From the NCBI GenBank assembly GCA_002726245.1, contig PBSM01000098.1, forward strand, positions 1-64,000: a DNA stretch of 64,000 bases. The letters run 5' to 3'. The translations under genes were made by a program, and so were the position numbers. Numbering within the stretch: position 1 is the stretch's first letter; the number at the start of each line of letters is the position of its first letter. Below the pieces are notes generated by a model that saw nothing but the letters and a program-made list of their open reading frames with translations, was not told the DNA's origin and searched no databases. Positions 9,208-17,426 of the stretch are shown piece by piece. This DNA is from Planctomycetaceae bacterium. Lineage in GTDB: Bacteria; Planctomycetota; Planctomycetia; Pirellulales; Pirellulaceae.

Positions 9208-11769
9208 TTAAAGCTCTATTCGAATCGGCGGCTGTTCCTCTTTTGACGCCATAACGTTGCTCAACGTCTTTGATCTGCCGGTGTCCGGATCGGAGACGGT
9301 GATCGTGTACTGCCCTTCTGCAAACACTTTCGGCCGAAAGCTGTTGCCTTGGATCCGGAGTGTGTAGATGAGTTCTTCATCATCTTGTTTGATGACCTCG
9401 ATGACCGGATTGGCCACGTCTTCGACGAGAACTTGCGGCAAGTAAGCAGATGCTTTCCGACCATAATTGTCAAATTGTGTGATCGTCTTCGGCCAGCCCG
9501 GGTAAGGCTTGTGCTCTGGGTTCGCTGGATCCGCGTAACGCGGCCAGCATTCCATCGTGATGCTGCGATCCTGCTTGTTCAACTTCACGATCCCATAGCC
9601 GGGCATCTTGTCGTGCAAGCTGGTGGGTTCGTGTCCCATCGGCATGCCGGGGTTCGTGGCGGCGTGCACAGTAACGTAGTTCATCAGTCCGTCTCGGAAG
9701 TTACCTGTGTAATCCTCAACCTTTGGATAGACGTATTCGCCTTTGTTCTTCGGGGCGAACGCTCGCGGATAGAAGTTGGCGATGCTGGGCACAACAAACG
9801 ACCACCCGGCATCTCCCCAAGTATCGATTCCCTGCTCTACGATCGTCGCTAGATGTTGGTCGCCGCCGATATGAAACGCATAGCAGTGGCGGAGCAAATC
9901 GAGTGCGCGATTGCGGCCGGACTGCGGCCAGCCGTTTGAATCGAGATCGGTACGAAGATACTGAAGCGCTGGCCCATGATGAGTCGCTACGTTCGCGAAG
10001 ACTGTTTGCGAAAGAGCGACTTTCATGTCCGACCCTCGCCAATCCTTCCCCCACGCTTCGAGGAACTCTTCCTGCCGCTTGCCTAGCAGTTCGACACCTG
10101 GAACATCCGCCTTCATCACATCGAACTCTGGGTCTGTAATATGATCGGCGCGGCTGCTTCCCGAATCAGGCACACGTCCGTTGCATCCGCTCTTGAACTT
10201 GCGATCCTCCAAGACTGCGAAGCTGATGCGACCGTAAACCATATCGGTGTAGTAAGAGCTGATTCCTTGTTCAAGCGGAGTTGCGTCGAACGGATCAGGT
10301 AAATGACTGGTCTGCGTTCGTTCCGACATCTTCACAAAATCGGCTGGGTGGACGTAGCCGCCCTTGTCGTCTTTATCTGTCTTGCGGCCACCTTCTCCCC
10401 ACAAGTTCCCCTGATAAATGTCGTGGTCGTCGGGGATCGTGACCGCCGGAATGTCCTTTAGCAAGTCGCGGTATGCCCAAACGAACAGGTACCACTTGTA
10501 CAAATAATCGAGCTTGATATTCGCGCGGTCGGGATGTGTCGGACTAGCCCCTTCATAAACCTGATCGCCGCTGAAGAACAGCACGTCGGGCTTGTGCTTC
10601 ACGACCTTTTCGGTCAGGTCGTGATGTGGAAACCACATACTGGTCGTCCAATCATACGAGCCGCGTTCGAGGCCGTGACGATTGTTGTGGTTGCCGGTAA
10701 AGCCTGCCACGACAATCGTCTGTTTGGCGGCCGGATCCTTGCGTACCGTTCCTTCCCAACTCGCGTTCCCATAAACGACACGATACGGCGTGTCTTCGGA
10801 TGAATTCCAATCCGCCACGCGAAATGTCGCCGTCCAACCTGGCACGATCGTCTTCGCGACGGCTGCTTCCCGCCACTGGTCGCCGTGCATGACCTGCAAT
10901 TGTACCTGCTGAGCATCTTCAACACCCAACGGCATCATCTGGGCTGTCATCTTCATGACGTTGCGGCTGAGCGTGTACTGCGTGCCGAGAATCGGCCCTG
11001 CGGTGCGGTCGAGAGCGGCCGTGACTTTCCCGCCGGCAACGGTGAACTCGCTGAACCCGAAGCGTGCTGTTCTTGGAGCCGCTCCGGGATGAGACACAAT
11101 AGCGATGCCTCCTGTCAGCCGGGCAAGTGGGAACTCGCGCGTCACTTTGCTTAGCAATTGATCGTTCTTCGGATTGTGAATCGATACGCGCAGGACGTAT
11201 TTGTTCTGATCGGCCGGCACCGTTGAACCGAGCACACGCACGGCAACGTCTTGCAGGAGCACCCCTACATCCATCCCGGAATCGAGACCGCGCTGAACGC
11301 CAACATCCCGCGGCTTCTCGAAATCTCGGATGAATGCGCGTCCTTGGCCATCAACACCGACAAAGATGCCGGCTCCGGTTCCAGCACTGTTATGAATGAC
11401 CGCCGCGCTACGATAGTCCATTGTTGGCCCACCAGCTCCGAGAAGCACACCCACCGCCGCATTCGGGCCTACGGCTGCCTTATCGAGTAGCCCAGCTCGA
11501 ACGCCAATCGCGAGATGGCCTTTGCTATCGTTCAGGCGATGTGTGAGCAACTGCAACGTGCGCATTGGATAACGGGCTTGCTTCTGCGAGCACTGCGCGA
11601 CGCCATCTTTGATCTGCCAATCCTGCAGCCGGTTGGCCCAGAACTCGGGCCCGATCCAGACGCGGTCAACCGTCTTCGACCAATCGGCTTGGTATTCATC
11701 GGCGTACGCAGCCGAGGTGAAAGCCAACCCCAGGAGAAGTAATATTGCTTGTCGTGTTCTTGCGATCAT
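9208..11769 (-). CDS. PhoD-like alkaline phosphatase/phosphodiesterase
   Basis: An 853-aa secreted metallophosphatase related to PhoD. The signal peptide begins MIARTRQAILLLLGLAFTS and ends AYADE. The N-terminal 300 residues form a beta-rich domain. The metallophosphatase part carries FSGDQVYEG, the IPDDHDIYQGNLWGEGG metal-ligand block and IGGDQHLATIV. It probably hydrolyses phosphate esters at the cell surface in phosphate scavenging. It is larger than Bacillus PhoD (about 580 aa) because of the N-terminal extension, which is common in planctomycetes. An in-frame TTG at 11802 exists, but the ATG at 11769 places the signal peptide at the N-terminus. It is the first gene of a two-gene minus-strand unit with the frameshifted gene that follows. 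Confidence 0.92.
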   Translation of the reverse strand: MIARTRQAILLLLGLAFTSAAYADEYQADWSKTVDRVWIGPEFWANRLQDWQIKDGVAQCSQKQARYPMRTLQLLTHRLNDSKGHLAIGVRAGLLDKAAVGPNAAVGVLLGAGGPTMDYRSAAVIHNSAGTGAGIFVGVDGQGRAFIRDFEKPRDVGVQRGLDSGMDVGVLLQDVAVRVLGSTVPADQNKYVLRVSIHNPKNDQLLSKVTREFPLARLTGGIAIVSHPGAAPRTARFGFSEFTVAGGKVTAALDRTAGPILGTQYTLSRNVMKMTAQMMPLGVEDAQQVQLQVMHGDQWREAAVAKTIVPGWTATFRVADWNSSEDTPYRVVYGNASWEGTVRKDPAAKQTIVVAGFTGNHNNRHGLERGSYDWTTSMWFPHHDLTEKVVKHKPDVLFFSGDQVYEGASPTHPDRANIKLDYLYKWYLFVWAYRDLLKDIPAVTIPDDHDIYQGNLWGEGGRKTDKDDKGGYVHPADFVKMSERTQTSHLPDPFDATPLEQGISSYYTDMVYGRISFAVLEDRKFKSGCNGRVPDSGSSRADHITDPEFDVMKADVPGVELLGKRQEEFLEAWGKDWRGSDMKVALSQTVFANVATHHGPALQYLRTDLDSNGWPQSGRNRALDLLRHCYAFHIGGDQHLATIVEQGIDTWGDAGWSFVVPSIANFYPRAFAPKNKGEYVYPKVEDYTGNFRDGLMNYVTVHAATNPGMPMGHEPTSLHDKMPGYGIVKLNKQDRSITMECWPRYADPANPEHKPYPGWPKTITQFDNYGRKASAYLPQVLVEDVANPVIEVIKQDDEELIYTLRIQGNSFRPKVFAEGQYTITVSDPDTGRSKTLSNVMASKEEQPPIRIEL

Positions 11770-11832
11770 GCTGAGGAAATCCAATTGCGTGGGTTTTCTC
11801 AAGTGTTGACAACTATTGAAGACTCACATTCT

Positions 11833-11876
11833 GTCCCGAAGGGACGCAGGCAGATAGCCCCAGGCTTCAGCCTGGG
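11833..11876. repeat. Double hairpin REP-like element
   Basis: GTCCC-GAA-GGGAC at 11833-11845 is followed by CCCAGGC-TTCA-GCCTGGG at 11859-11876, separated by a CGCAGGCAGATAG spacer. The two adjacent perfect small hairpins lie in the 5' region of the PhoD gene. The combination of a CCCGAAGGG stem and a CCAGGCTTCAGCCTGG stem is typical of dispersed intergenic repeats in planctomycetes. The rest of 11770-11942 holds nothing else that I recognise. Confidence 0.6.
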
Positions 11877-11942
11877 AAACCGATTTCCTAGAATCATCCG
11901 TACTCCGGAAGACATCTGAGGTTTCCGTAAGGGGTTGGGTGA

Positions 11943-12083
11943 TTAAAATCTCATTTGTTCCGTCGGCAGATAGACGGTGATTTCCGGGCGTCGTTGCTGT
12001 AGGTTGGCGACGTAACGGTCGCTGTCGAACGAGATCTTCGTCGCTTCGATCCGGTTCGTTTCCTCAATTGAAGGTCGTCTCAT
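11943..12083 (-). CDS. Possible 46-aa ORF or 3' remnant of a lost gene
   Basis: A minus-strand frame of 46 codons runs from an ATG at 12083 to TAA at 11943 (MRRPSIEETNRIEATK... ending EQMRF). Its ATG overlaps the plus-strand ATG of the next gene head to head (CATG). Codon use looks coding, with G or C in many third positions, and the frame stays open further upstream. No family is recognised. It may be the 3' end of a gene otherwise deleted, or chance. Confidence 0.25.
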   Translation of the reverse strand: MRRPSIEETNRIEATKISFDSDRYVANLQQRRPEITVYLPTEQMRF

Positions 12084-12720
12084 GAACAACATCGGAATCG
12101 CAATCACCGCGATCTGTCTGACTGCCGCACCAACTCTCGCCGGTGAACGTCCGGCAAATAGCGACTTGGCTCTTGACGAGTCCTTTGATCGTGCTGAACT
12201 CGGTAAGGGCTGGAACTCGACTACCGGCGAATGGAAGATCGTCGATGGCGTTCTACGTGGCAGCGAGGTTGCAGCGGAGAAACATTCCGCGGCGACTCGG
12301 CGCGTGGTTGAGACGCAAAACGCTGTCTATGAGCTGAAGTTCCGGTTTGTTGACGAAGGCAAAGCGTTCCATTTCGGATTCGATCCGGCACGCGGTGAGT
12401 TGAAAAAGAAGGGACATCTGTTCTCCATCATCGTGACGCCGTTGTCGTGGCAGGTGCTCAAACATGTGGACAAGAACCGTCGCGAAGAGGATCCCAACGA
12501 AACACTCACCGAGCAGCAGACGGAATTCAAACGCGGCGAGTGGTACTCGCTTCGAGTCACGACCTGGAGCGAATACGTGACGGCCCGGATCGACGGCAAG
12601 GAGCCACTGAAAATCTCGCACCCGACATTCGGAGTCAAAAAGCCGACGCTGATATTCCGCTGTCTCGGAGACGGTGTCGAGATCGACGACATTCGAGTCT
12701 GGACTCAGCGCAAGAAGTGA
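12082..12720 (+). CDS. Secreted DUF1080-like (concanavalin-fold) protein
   Basis: A 212-aa protein with an N-terminal signal peptide (MNNIGIAITAICLTAAPTLA, cleavage after LAG). The mature part resembles the DUF1080/LamG-like jelly-roll: DESFDRAELGKGWNSTTGEW, then WKIVDGVLRG and HFGFDPARGE near residue 100. Single-domain members are abundant in Planctomycetota and are thought to bind or cleave carbohydrates. No catalytic residues can be assigned here. The start has AAGG about 9 nt upstream. The next gene is a sialidase remnant, so the original locus may have been a glycan-processing cluster. Confidence 0.82.
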   Translation: MNNIGIAITAICLTAAPTLAGERPANSDLALDESFDRAELGKGWNSTTGEWKIVDGVLRGSEVAAEKHSAATRRVVETQNAVYELKFRFVDEGKAFHFGFDPARGELKKKGHLFSIIVTPLSWQVLKHVDKNRREEDPNETLTEQQTEFKRGEWYSLRVTTWSEYVTARIDGKEPLKISHPTFGVKKPTLIFRCLGDGVEIDDIRVWTQRKK

Positions 12721-12793
12721 CCTTTATTCGAGACCAACTGTCAATCATCTCTGGTATAGGTGGGCGTTCGCCTGACTCGCAGGAGTATCATCC

Positions 12794-13187
12794 GTGAAGT
12801 TCAAAGTGACAACGATCTGCCAATGCTTATTCATTGGACTCACCTGCTCAATGGCGTCCGCTCAAGAGAGAACCGACGTACCGCATCCGGTTAAGAACAC
12901 GTGCGTTCGATTTCAAAGTTTATACAAATTCACCCGAATTCCATTTGGTGCTAGTATCCAACTCAAACCCCAAACGTCGAGATCCGCTGACGCTCGCAAT
13001 CAGCCGCAACGGTCTCGTTTACACGCAGCTGTTCTACCTGGTCGGCGGCCGCCACGTCGATTACCCGCATATCATTGAGCACGACGGCCATCTGCTGATT
13101 GCCTTTTCCGGGGCCAAACAAACGATGGAAGTGCTCAACGTTTCGTTAGACGACCTCGATGATTTGACCATGCCAAGCCGACAATAA
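12794..13187 (+). pseudogene. Remnant of a secreted sialidase/BNR-repeat hydrolase (internal deletion)
   Basis: The 5' end is intact: AGGAG lies about 8 nt before a GTG start at 12794, followed by a signal peptide (MKFKVTTICQCLFIGLTCSM...ASAQ). After some 30-40 residues the frame loses sense, and a second frame then gives the C-terminal end of an exo-sialidase-like beta-propeller protein: DPLTLAISRNGLVYTQLFYL, then VGGRHVDYPHIIEHDGHLLI and the end at TMPSRQ. About two thirds of the expected protein is missing and the ends are out of frame, so this is an internal deletion relic rather than a simple sequencing error. Promoter and start are still present, so a short peptide could be made. Confidence 0.75.
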
Positions 13188-13257
13188 TCGCACTGAGATC
13201 ACCTGAGACTACGAGACAGGCGGTAAGACTTTCGAGTCTAAATCGACCATAAACACG

Positions 13258-13534
13258 ATGCGTAGCGTGGCTTCTCCCGATCAACGAAGTGATGAAGCTC
13301 CGGTCGAGAACTTGCTCGCCGAGGCGAGACACGCCGATAACGAGCCGCTTGGACGGTTGCTTCAGCTCTATCAGAACTGCCTCACAGTGCTGGCAACCAC
13401 ACAGATCAATCCGCGGTTTCGTTGCCGCATGGCTCCTTCGGGATCTGGTTCAAGAGACGATGCTCACCGCGCATCGAGACTTCGAGAACTTTCGTGGCGG
13501 ATCTGAACGTGAGTTTCTCGCTTGGCTGCGGTAG
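13258..13534 (+). pseudogene. Remnant of a planctomycete-type ECF sigma factor
   Basis: Frame 1 from 13258 reads LLAEARHADNEPLGRLLQLY and then ATTQINPRFRCRMAPS, typical of region 1-2 of planctomycete ECF sigma factors. The conserved continuation DLVQETMLTAHRDFENFRGG is found in the next frame. Removing one G from the GGG at 13440-13442 restores APSDLVQET. The restored frame then stops at FLAWLR (13534), exactly where a functional protein would continue into the rest of region 2 and region 4. Thus there is both a one-base shift and loss of the DNA-binding C-terminal half. It is a decayed gene, or at most a truncated region 2 fragment. Confidence 0.75.
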
Positions 13535-13720
13535 GTGAGCGCGATTTCGACTCCTGCTTGCTTCACTATTCTCGGCCGGCGGAAGGCCGCTACATCTGCT
13601 AAGAGCCGTTCGATTGGTGCGATGTGGCGTATCGACACCTTGGGGCGATTTCACAAGTCTGATCGGCACGAAGTCCGATGGACGTCTATGACTACCATGT
13701 TCTGCTGTGGAGACTATTCG

Positions 13721-14395
13721 ATGAATAAGATGTTCGTCTACGTGTGTGTGACTGCTTTGGCGTTGACTTGCACATCGCGTGCGATGAGTGAGCACCTGAG
13801 CGCGTGTGCCGATTGTGGCGCCGCGGCGCAGAAGGGCGAACTTGTTGACCGGGTCATCATGGTCCCAAAGATATGCGTTGAAACGGTTATGAAGACGCGG
13901 TGTATCCAAGTCAAGGAAACACGTGACGAGACTTACACCATCTTTCAAATGAAGCCGGTCAAGCGGCAGATCACAAAGCAACACTGCTACCTTGTCGATG
14001 AGGTCCGCACGAAATCAGTCGTAACGGAGCAGTGCCATATCGTTGATGTTCCCGAAATCACGACTTATCCACCCCAAGAGTGCAAGACGTGCGAAGGGAA
14101 GGGAAAAGGCGGGGTGGAGGTCTCCGACGGGGCGACGGACCACGGTTGCCGCAAGGTGGTCGGAATCGCGACCACTAAGTGCGAAGTCTCTTACTGCGTG
14201 AAGGTTCCTAAGTACAAGACCGAGGTCTGTGCCGAGATCGAAACGTTTGAACTCGTTCCCGTCGAACGTACGAGAACCGTCTCCGTCTGTGTTCCTAAGA
14301 TCGAAGAATATCCCTGCGACGTCACCGTGAAAAAGTGGTTTCCGGAGACGATCAAGTGCTGCTCGACGTGTGCCCTCCATCACTCCAAGAAGTAG
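13721..14395 (+). CDS. Secreted Cys-rich planctomycete protein
   Basis: A 224-aa exported protein. The signal peptide is MNKMFVYVCVTALALTCTSR. The mature protein is rich in Cys and in Val/Lys/Thr strands, with recurring units such as VPKICVETVMKTRCIQVKE, KVPKYKTEVCAEIETFELV and VCVPKIEEYPCDVTVKKW. This alternating pattern looks like a series of beta-hairpins linked by disulfides and is seen in small families confined to Planctomycetota, with no assigned function. A CxxC-type pair occurs near the end (CCSTC). The start is the ATG at 13721 with GGAG upstream; a frame starting at 13535 would bury the signal peptide. It lies directly downstream of the ECF sigma remnant. Confidence 0.75.
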   Translation: MNKMFVYVCVTALALTCTSRAMSEHLSACADCGAAAQKGELVDRVIMVPKICVETVMKTRCIQVKETRDETYTIFQMKPVKRQITKQHCYLVDEVRTKSVVTEQCHIVDVPEITTYPPQECKTCEGKGKGGVEVSDGATDHGCRKVVGIATTKCEVSYCVKVPKYKTEVCAEIETFELVPVERTRTVSVCVPKIEEYPCDVTVKKWFPETIKCCSTCALHHSKK

Positions 14396-14527
14396 AACAG
14401 CCGAGTGGAGTTTCCCTCGGTGATGTCCGCCTGTCCTGCTCTTTTCGTGGCACTTCCTCTACAACGGAACTAGCGCGGCGTCGCAGAAGCCAAAACGGAC
14501 CTTTCCTGTCTTCATCTTCTTGCCCGC

Positions 14528-14586
14528 CCATATTCTTGCCACACATCCCGGGGACAGGGCAAGAACATGAGTGGGCAAGAATATGG
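14528..14586. repeat. 13-bp inverted repeat in a gene-free stretch
   Basis: CCATATTCTTGCC at 14528-14540 is the reverse complement of 14574-14586, and GGGCAAGAACATG inside the loop nearly repeats the right arm. The surrounding 14396-14837 interval has no supported gene. It may be the remains of a small mobile element. No strong promoter was identified upstream of the kinase. Confidence 0.5.
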
Positions 14587-14837
14587 ACTCCCAAATTGGA
14601 AAACTTGCGCGAGATTTCGTTACCCCCGTTAACGGTGTAGCCTCGGTGAACTCGCACTTAGCCGCCTCGATGCCTATCTTTTCTCGCCGCGATCGATCAG
14701 CGGTACGGAACTCAGAGGGGCACCGCATCTCGCCCGTACAGCGCCACGCGGGACAAGTTCGGAAATAGTTGCTACGAGTATTTCGACGAAGATTACTGGT
14801 CTAATTCTGACTTTGTTCCTAATGCGAGCGAAATGGA

Positions 14838-17426
14838 ATGTTTCACAAAGGCGACGAGCTAATCGCGGGCTATCGTCTGGAGGCCTTCCTGGGGAGAGGT
14901 CAGTTTGGAGATGTCTGGCGGACTAGCGCACCGGGTGGGACGGCTGCGGCGCTCAAGTTCATCGACCTGAGCGACAAGCAAGGCTTGAAGGAATTCCGCG
15001 GGATTCAGCGTGTCAAGGAAGTTCGACACGCCAACTTGATGCCGATCACCGCGCTATGGATGCTGGATGACGACGGCAAAGTCCTCAGCGACAACATCTT
15101 GGAAAGCTATGACCGCGACAAACAAGATGTCGCCATCGAACGCACCTTGACGGTGGACGAGATGCCCGAACAGCCGCAAGCGCAGTGGCTGGTCGTAGCA
15201 ATGTTGCTGGGGACAAAGAGTCTGCTAGATCGCCTCCAGGAGAATCAAGCGGAGGGGAGGCCAGGAATCGCGGCTGATGAGTTATTGACCTACATGGCGG
15301 ACGCAGCAAAAGGAATCGACTTCCTTAATACCAAACAACATGACTTGGGCGAAGGCCCCGCTGCCATTCAACACTGCGACATCAAGCCGGCGAACATGAT
15401 GCTCGTCGGCGATTCGGTCGTGATCTGTGATTTCGGACTCGCGAGGATGCTTGGCGATGCGGCGGCGACAGCAACCGGCATGGTCGGCTCACCGGCGTAC
15501 ATGGCACCGGAGTGTATCAGCCGCAAGCCGAGCACTGCGACGGATCAATACTCGCTTGCCGTCACGTACGTTGAGCTGCGGCTGGGGCGGCTGCCATTCG
15601 AAGACGAAAGCTACATGGGTGTGCTTGAGGCGCACCGAACGGGGAATCTCGACCTGTCGGGGTTACCCGAGCCTGAACAGGATGTCATTCGCAGAGCGAC
15701 GCGTGTCGAACCAACCGAGCGATTCGCTTCGTGCGCGGAAATGGTACAAGCTCTTCGCGATGCAGCGCGGGCCACGGATGCGGTCACGGCCGCGCCACAA
15801 AGACGCCGCATCACGAGCATCGTGATCGCCAGCTTGATCGTGACACTAATTGGAGTCGGGTTGGTGAACCTCCTCTGGCCAACTCCCGCTGCCCCATCGA
15901 CGCAAGATGATCCACCGGTGCTCGCGAGCAATCCGAAAGAGCAGTCGATCACGTTGAGATTTGTACCGGCCGACGCGGTTGTTGAGATCGACGGGAAGGC
16001 GATGAAGCTTGACGACAAGGGCCGGGTGACTCTGCAAGTCGAGTTGAACCGGTCGCCGAAGATCATGGCACGTCATGGTGAGGAGTCTAGTCTGTCGGAG
16101 CGAACATTCACGCTGGAGCAGTTGCAGGCACAGAACTTCACGATCGAGCTGCAACGCACCGGCGCGTCCTACGTACGCTCCGCCCTCGCCAAGTACGCTG
16201 CCGGGGATGTAACCGAAGCGGTCTCGGAATACCGCAAAGCGATCGGTCGCGACGCTGACTTGGCATCACCCACTCCGATCTCACTTGGCAAACATAGCGC
16301 CGCGGTGCGGGCATTGCTAATCAGTGCCGACGGAAACTGGCTTGCTTCGGCCAGTGACGATGGCACGTGTCGTGTTTGGCAACTCGGTGATACGCCCCAG
16401 TCAGAGGCGGTGGTCTTGGATAACCACGGGGGTGAGCCGCTGGAGTGTTTGGCGATCGATAGCGGTAGCCGTTGGCTGGCGACTGGCGGATGGGACGATC
16501 GCGTGGTCATGCGGTCGCTGCGAGCGGACGCGTTGACGACGTTGACCGCAGTTGCCGAGCACGGCGGTGATGTTCTGGAAGCTGCCTTCTCAGCCGATGG
16601 CAAATGGCTTGTCTCAGCCAGTCTGGATGCCAAGCTTCGACTGTGGCCGCTCGAAAAAGACAGCGTCCTCCCCGACCCGACGATCCTGCTACTTGGCGAG
16701 AAGGAGAATGATGACGTTGACTGCGAGATGTTCGCGCTGAGCCATGACGGACGCTGGCTGGTTGCGATTGACGTGGCTCACGGGCTCCATCGTTGGGACC
16801 TTCTCGCGGCAGACATCTCCGGTTCGAGGAAGCTGCTTGCATCGCCCGGTTTTCGTGTCAAACGATGTATGGTCAGGCCATCGACAACCGAATTGATCAT
16901 GGTTGGCGAAGCCGGTGCCGCCGCCGTGTTGGACTTCGGAGCCGACAGCGGTTTGCCGGTGGCCCTGGCCGGTGGGGCTGACGACTTCGAGTCGCTGGCG
17001 ATGGATGCAGCGGGCGAGACGTTGCTGGCCGGCACCTCCAGCGGTCTCCTTCATTGCTGGCGTCGTCAGGACGGGCAATTCGAAGCGGCCTTCCGGTTGG
17101 ACAAGCACATCAAGCCGGTGGTCGATATCGCCGTGACCGCTGACGGCGCTTGGGCGCTGAGCGGCGGATGGGACAAGACTGCTTTCCTTTGGTATCTGTC
17201 AGACGCCGAGAGTGCAGCCTCGCCTCTGCAGATGTCAGGTCACGGTAAACGGCTTCACGCGGTCGTAATCGATCCCGTCGGCCGGTGGTGCGCGACAGGC
17301 AGCGAGGACGGAGAAGTGTTGTTGTGGGACTTGCCTCGCTGCCAGTTGATCCAACGTGCGACGGAGGGGTTGCAACCTCACGGCGACCCGCGAATGGCCT
17401 GGCTGCCCTCGCTACAGCGTCGTTAG
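14838..17426 (+). CDS. Membrane Ser/Thr protein kinase with C-terminal WD40 repeats
   Basis: An 862-aa kinase of the PknB-like (Hanks) type. The glycine loop LGRGQFGDVW is at 18-27, ATP-binding Lys at 40, catalytic HCDIKPANMM with Asp181, DFG at 198-200 and the APE motif at 223-225, so it should be active. A transmembrane segment (about 325-347) separates the cytoplasmic kinase from an outer part. The outer part begins with a PEGA-like domain (about 366-435), then a short TPR-like piece and a WD40 propeller (about 475-850) with repeated GKWLVSASLDAKLRLWPL-type units. Ligand sensing by the propeller is likely. The 3' end overlaps the convergent VWA gene by 15 bp. It may phosphorylate the FHA proteins encoded downstream; this is inference from proximity. 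Confidence 0.93.
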   Translation: MFHKGDELIAGYRLEAFLGRGQFGDVWRTSAPGGTAAALKFIDLSDKQGLKEFRGIQRVKEVRHANLMPITALWMLDDDGKVLSDNILESYDRDKQDVAIERTLTVDEMPEQPQAQWLVVAMLLGTKSLLDRLQENQAEGRPGIAADELLTYMADAAKGIDFLNTKQHDLGEGPAAIQHCDIKPANMMLVGDSVVICDFGLARMLGDAAATATGMVGSPAYMAPECISRKPSTATDQYSLAVTYVELRLGRLPFEDESYMGVLEAHRTGNLDLSGLPEPEQDVIRRATRVEPTERFASCAEMVQALRDAARATDAVTAAPQRRRITSIVIASLIVTLIGVGLVNLLWPTPAAPSTQDDPPVLASNPKEQSITLRFVPADAVVEIDGKAMKLDDKGRVTLQVELNRSPKIMARHGEESSLSERTFTLEQLQAQNFTIELQRTGASYVRSALAKYAAGDVTEAVSEYRKAIGRDADLASPTPISLGKHSAAVRALLISADGNWLASASDDGTCRVWQLGDTPQSEAVVLDNHGGEPLECLAIDSGSRWLATGGWDDRVVMRSLRADALTTLTAVAEHGGDVLEAAFSADGKWLVSASLDAKLRLWPLEKDSVLPDPTILLLGEKENDDVDCEMFALSHDGRWLVAIDVAHGLHRWDLLAADISGSRKLLASPGFRVKRCMVRPSTTELIMVGEAGAAAVLDFGADSGLPVALAGGADDFESLAMDAAGETLLAGTSSGLLHCWRRQDGQFEAAFRLDKHIKPVVDIAVTADGAWALSGGWDKTAFLWYLSDAESAASPLQMSGHGKRLHAVVIDPVGRWCATGSEDGEVLLWDLPRCQLIQRATEGLQPHGDPRMAWLPSLQRR

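Noticed and set aside
12834-13187. 117-aa ORF as an independent intact gene
   Set aside because: It begins inside the signal-peptide region of the sialidase relic in another frame and has only the C-terminal end of the family, so it is treated as part of one pseudogene.
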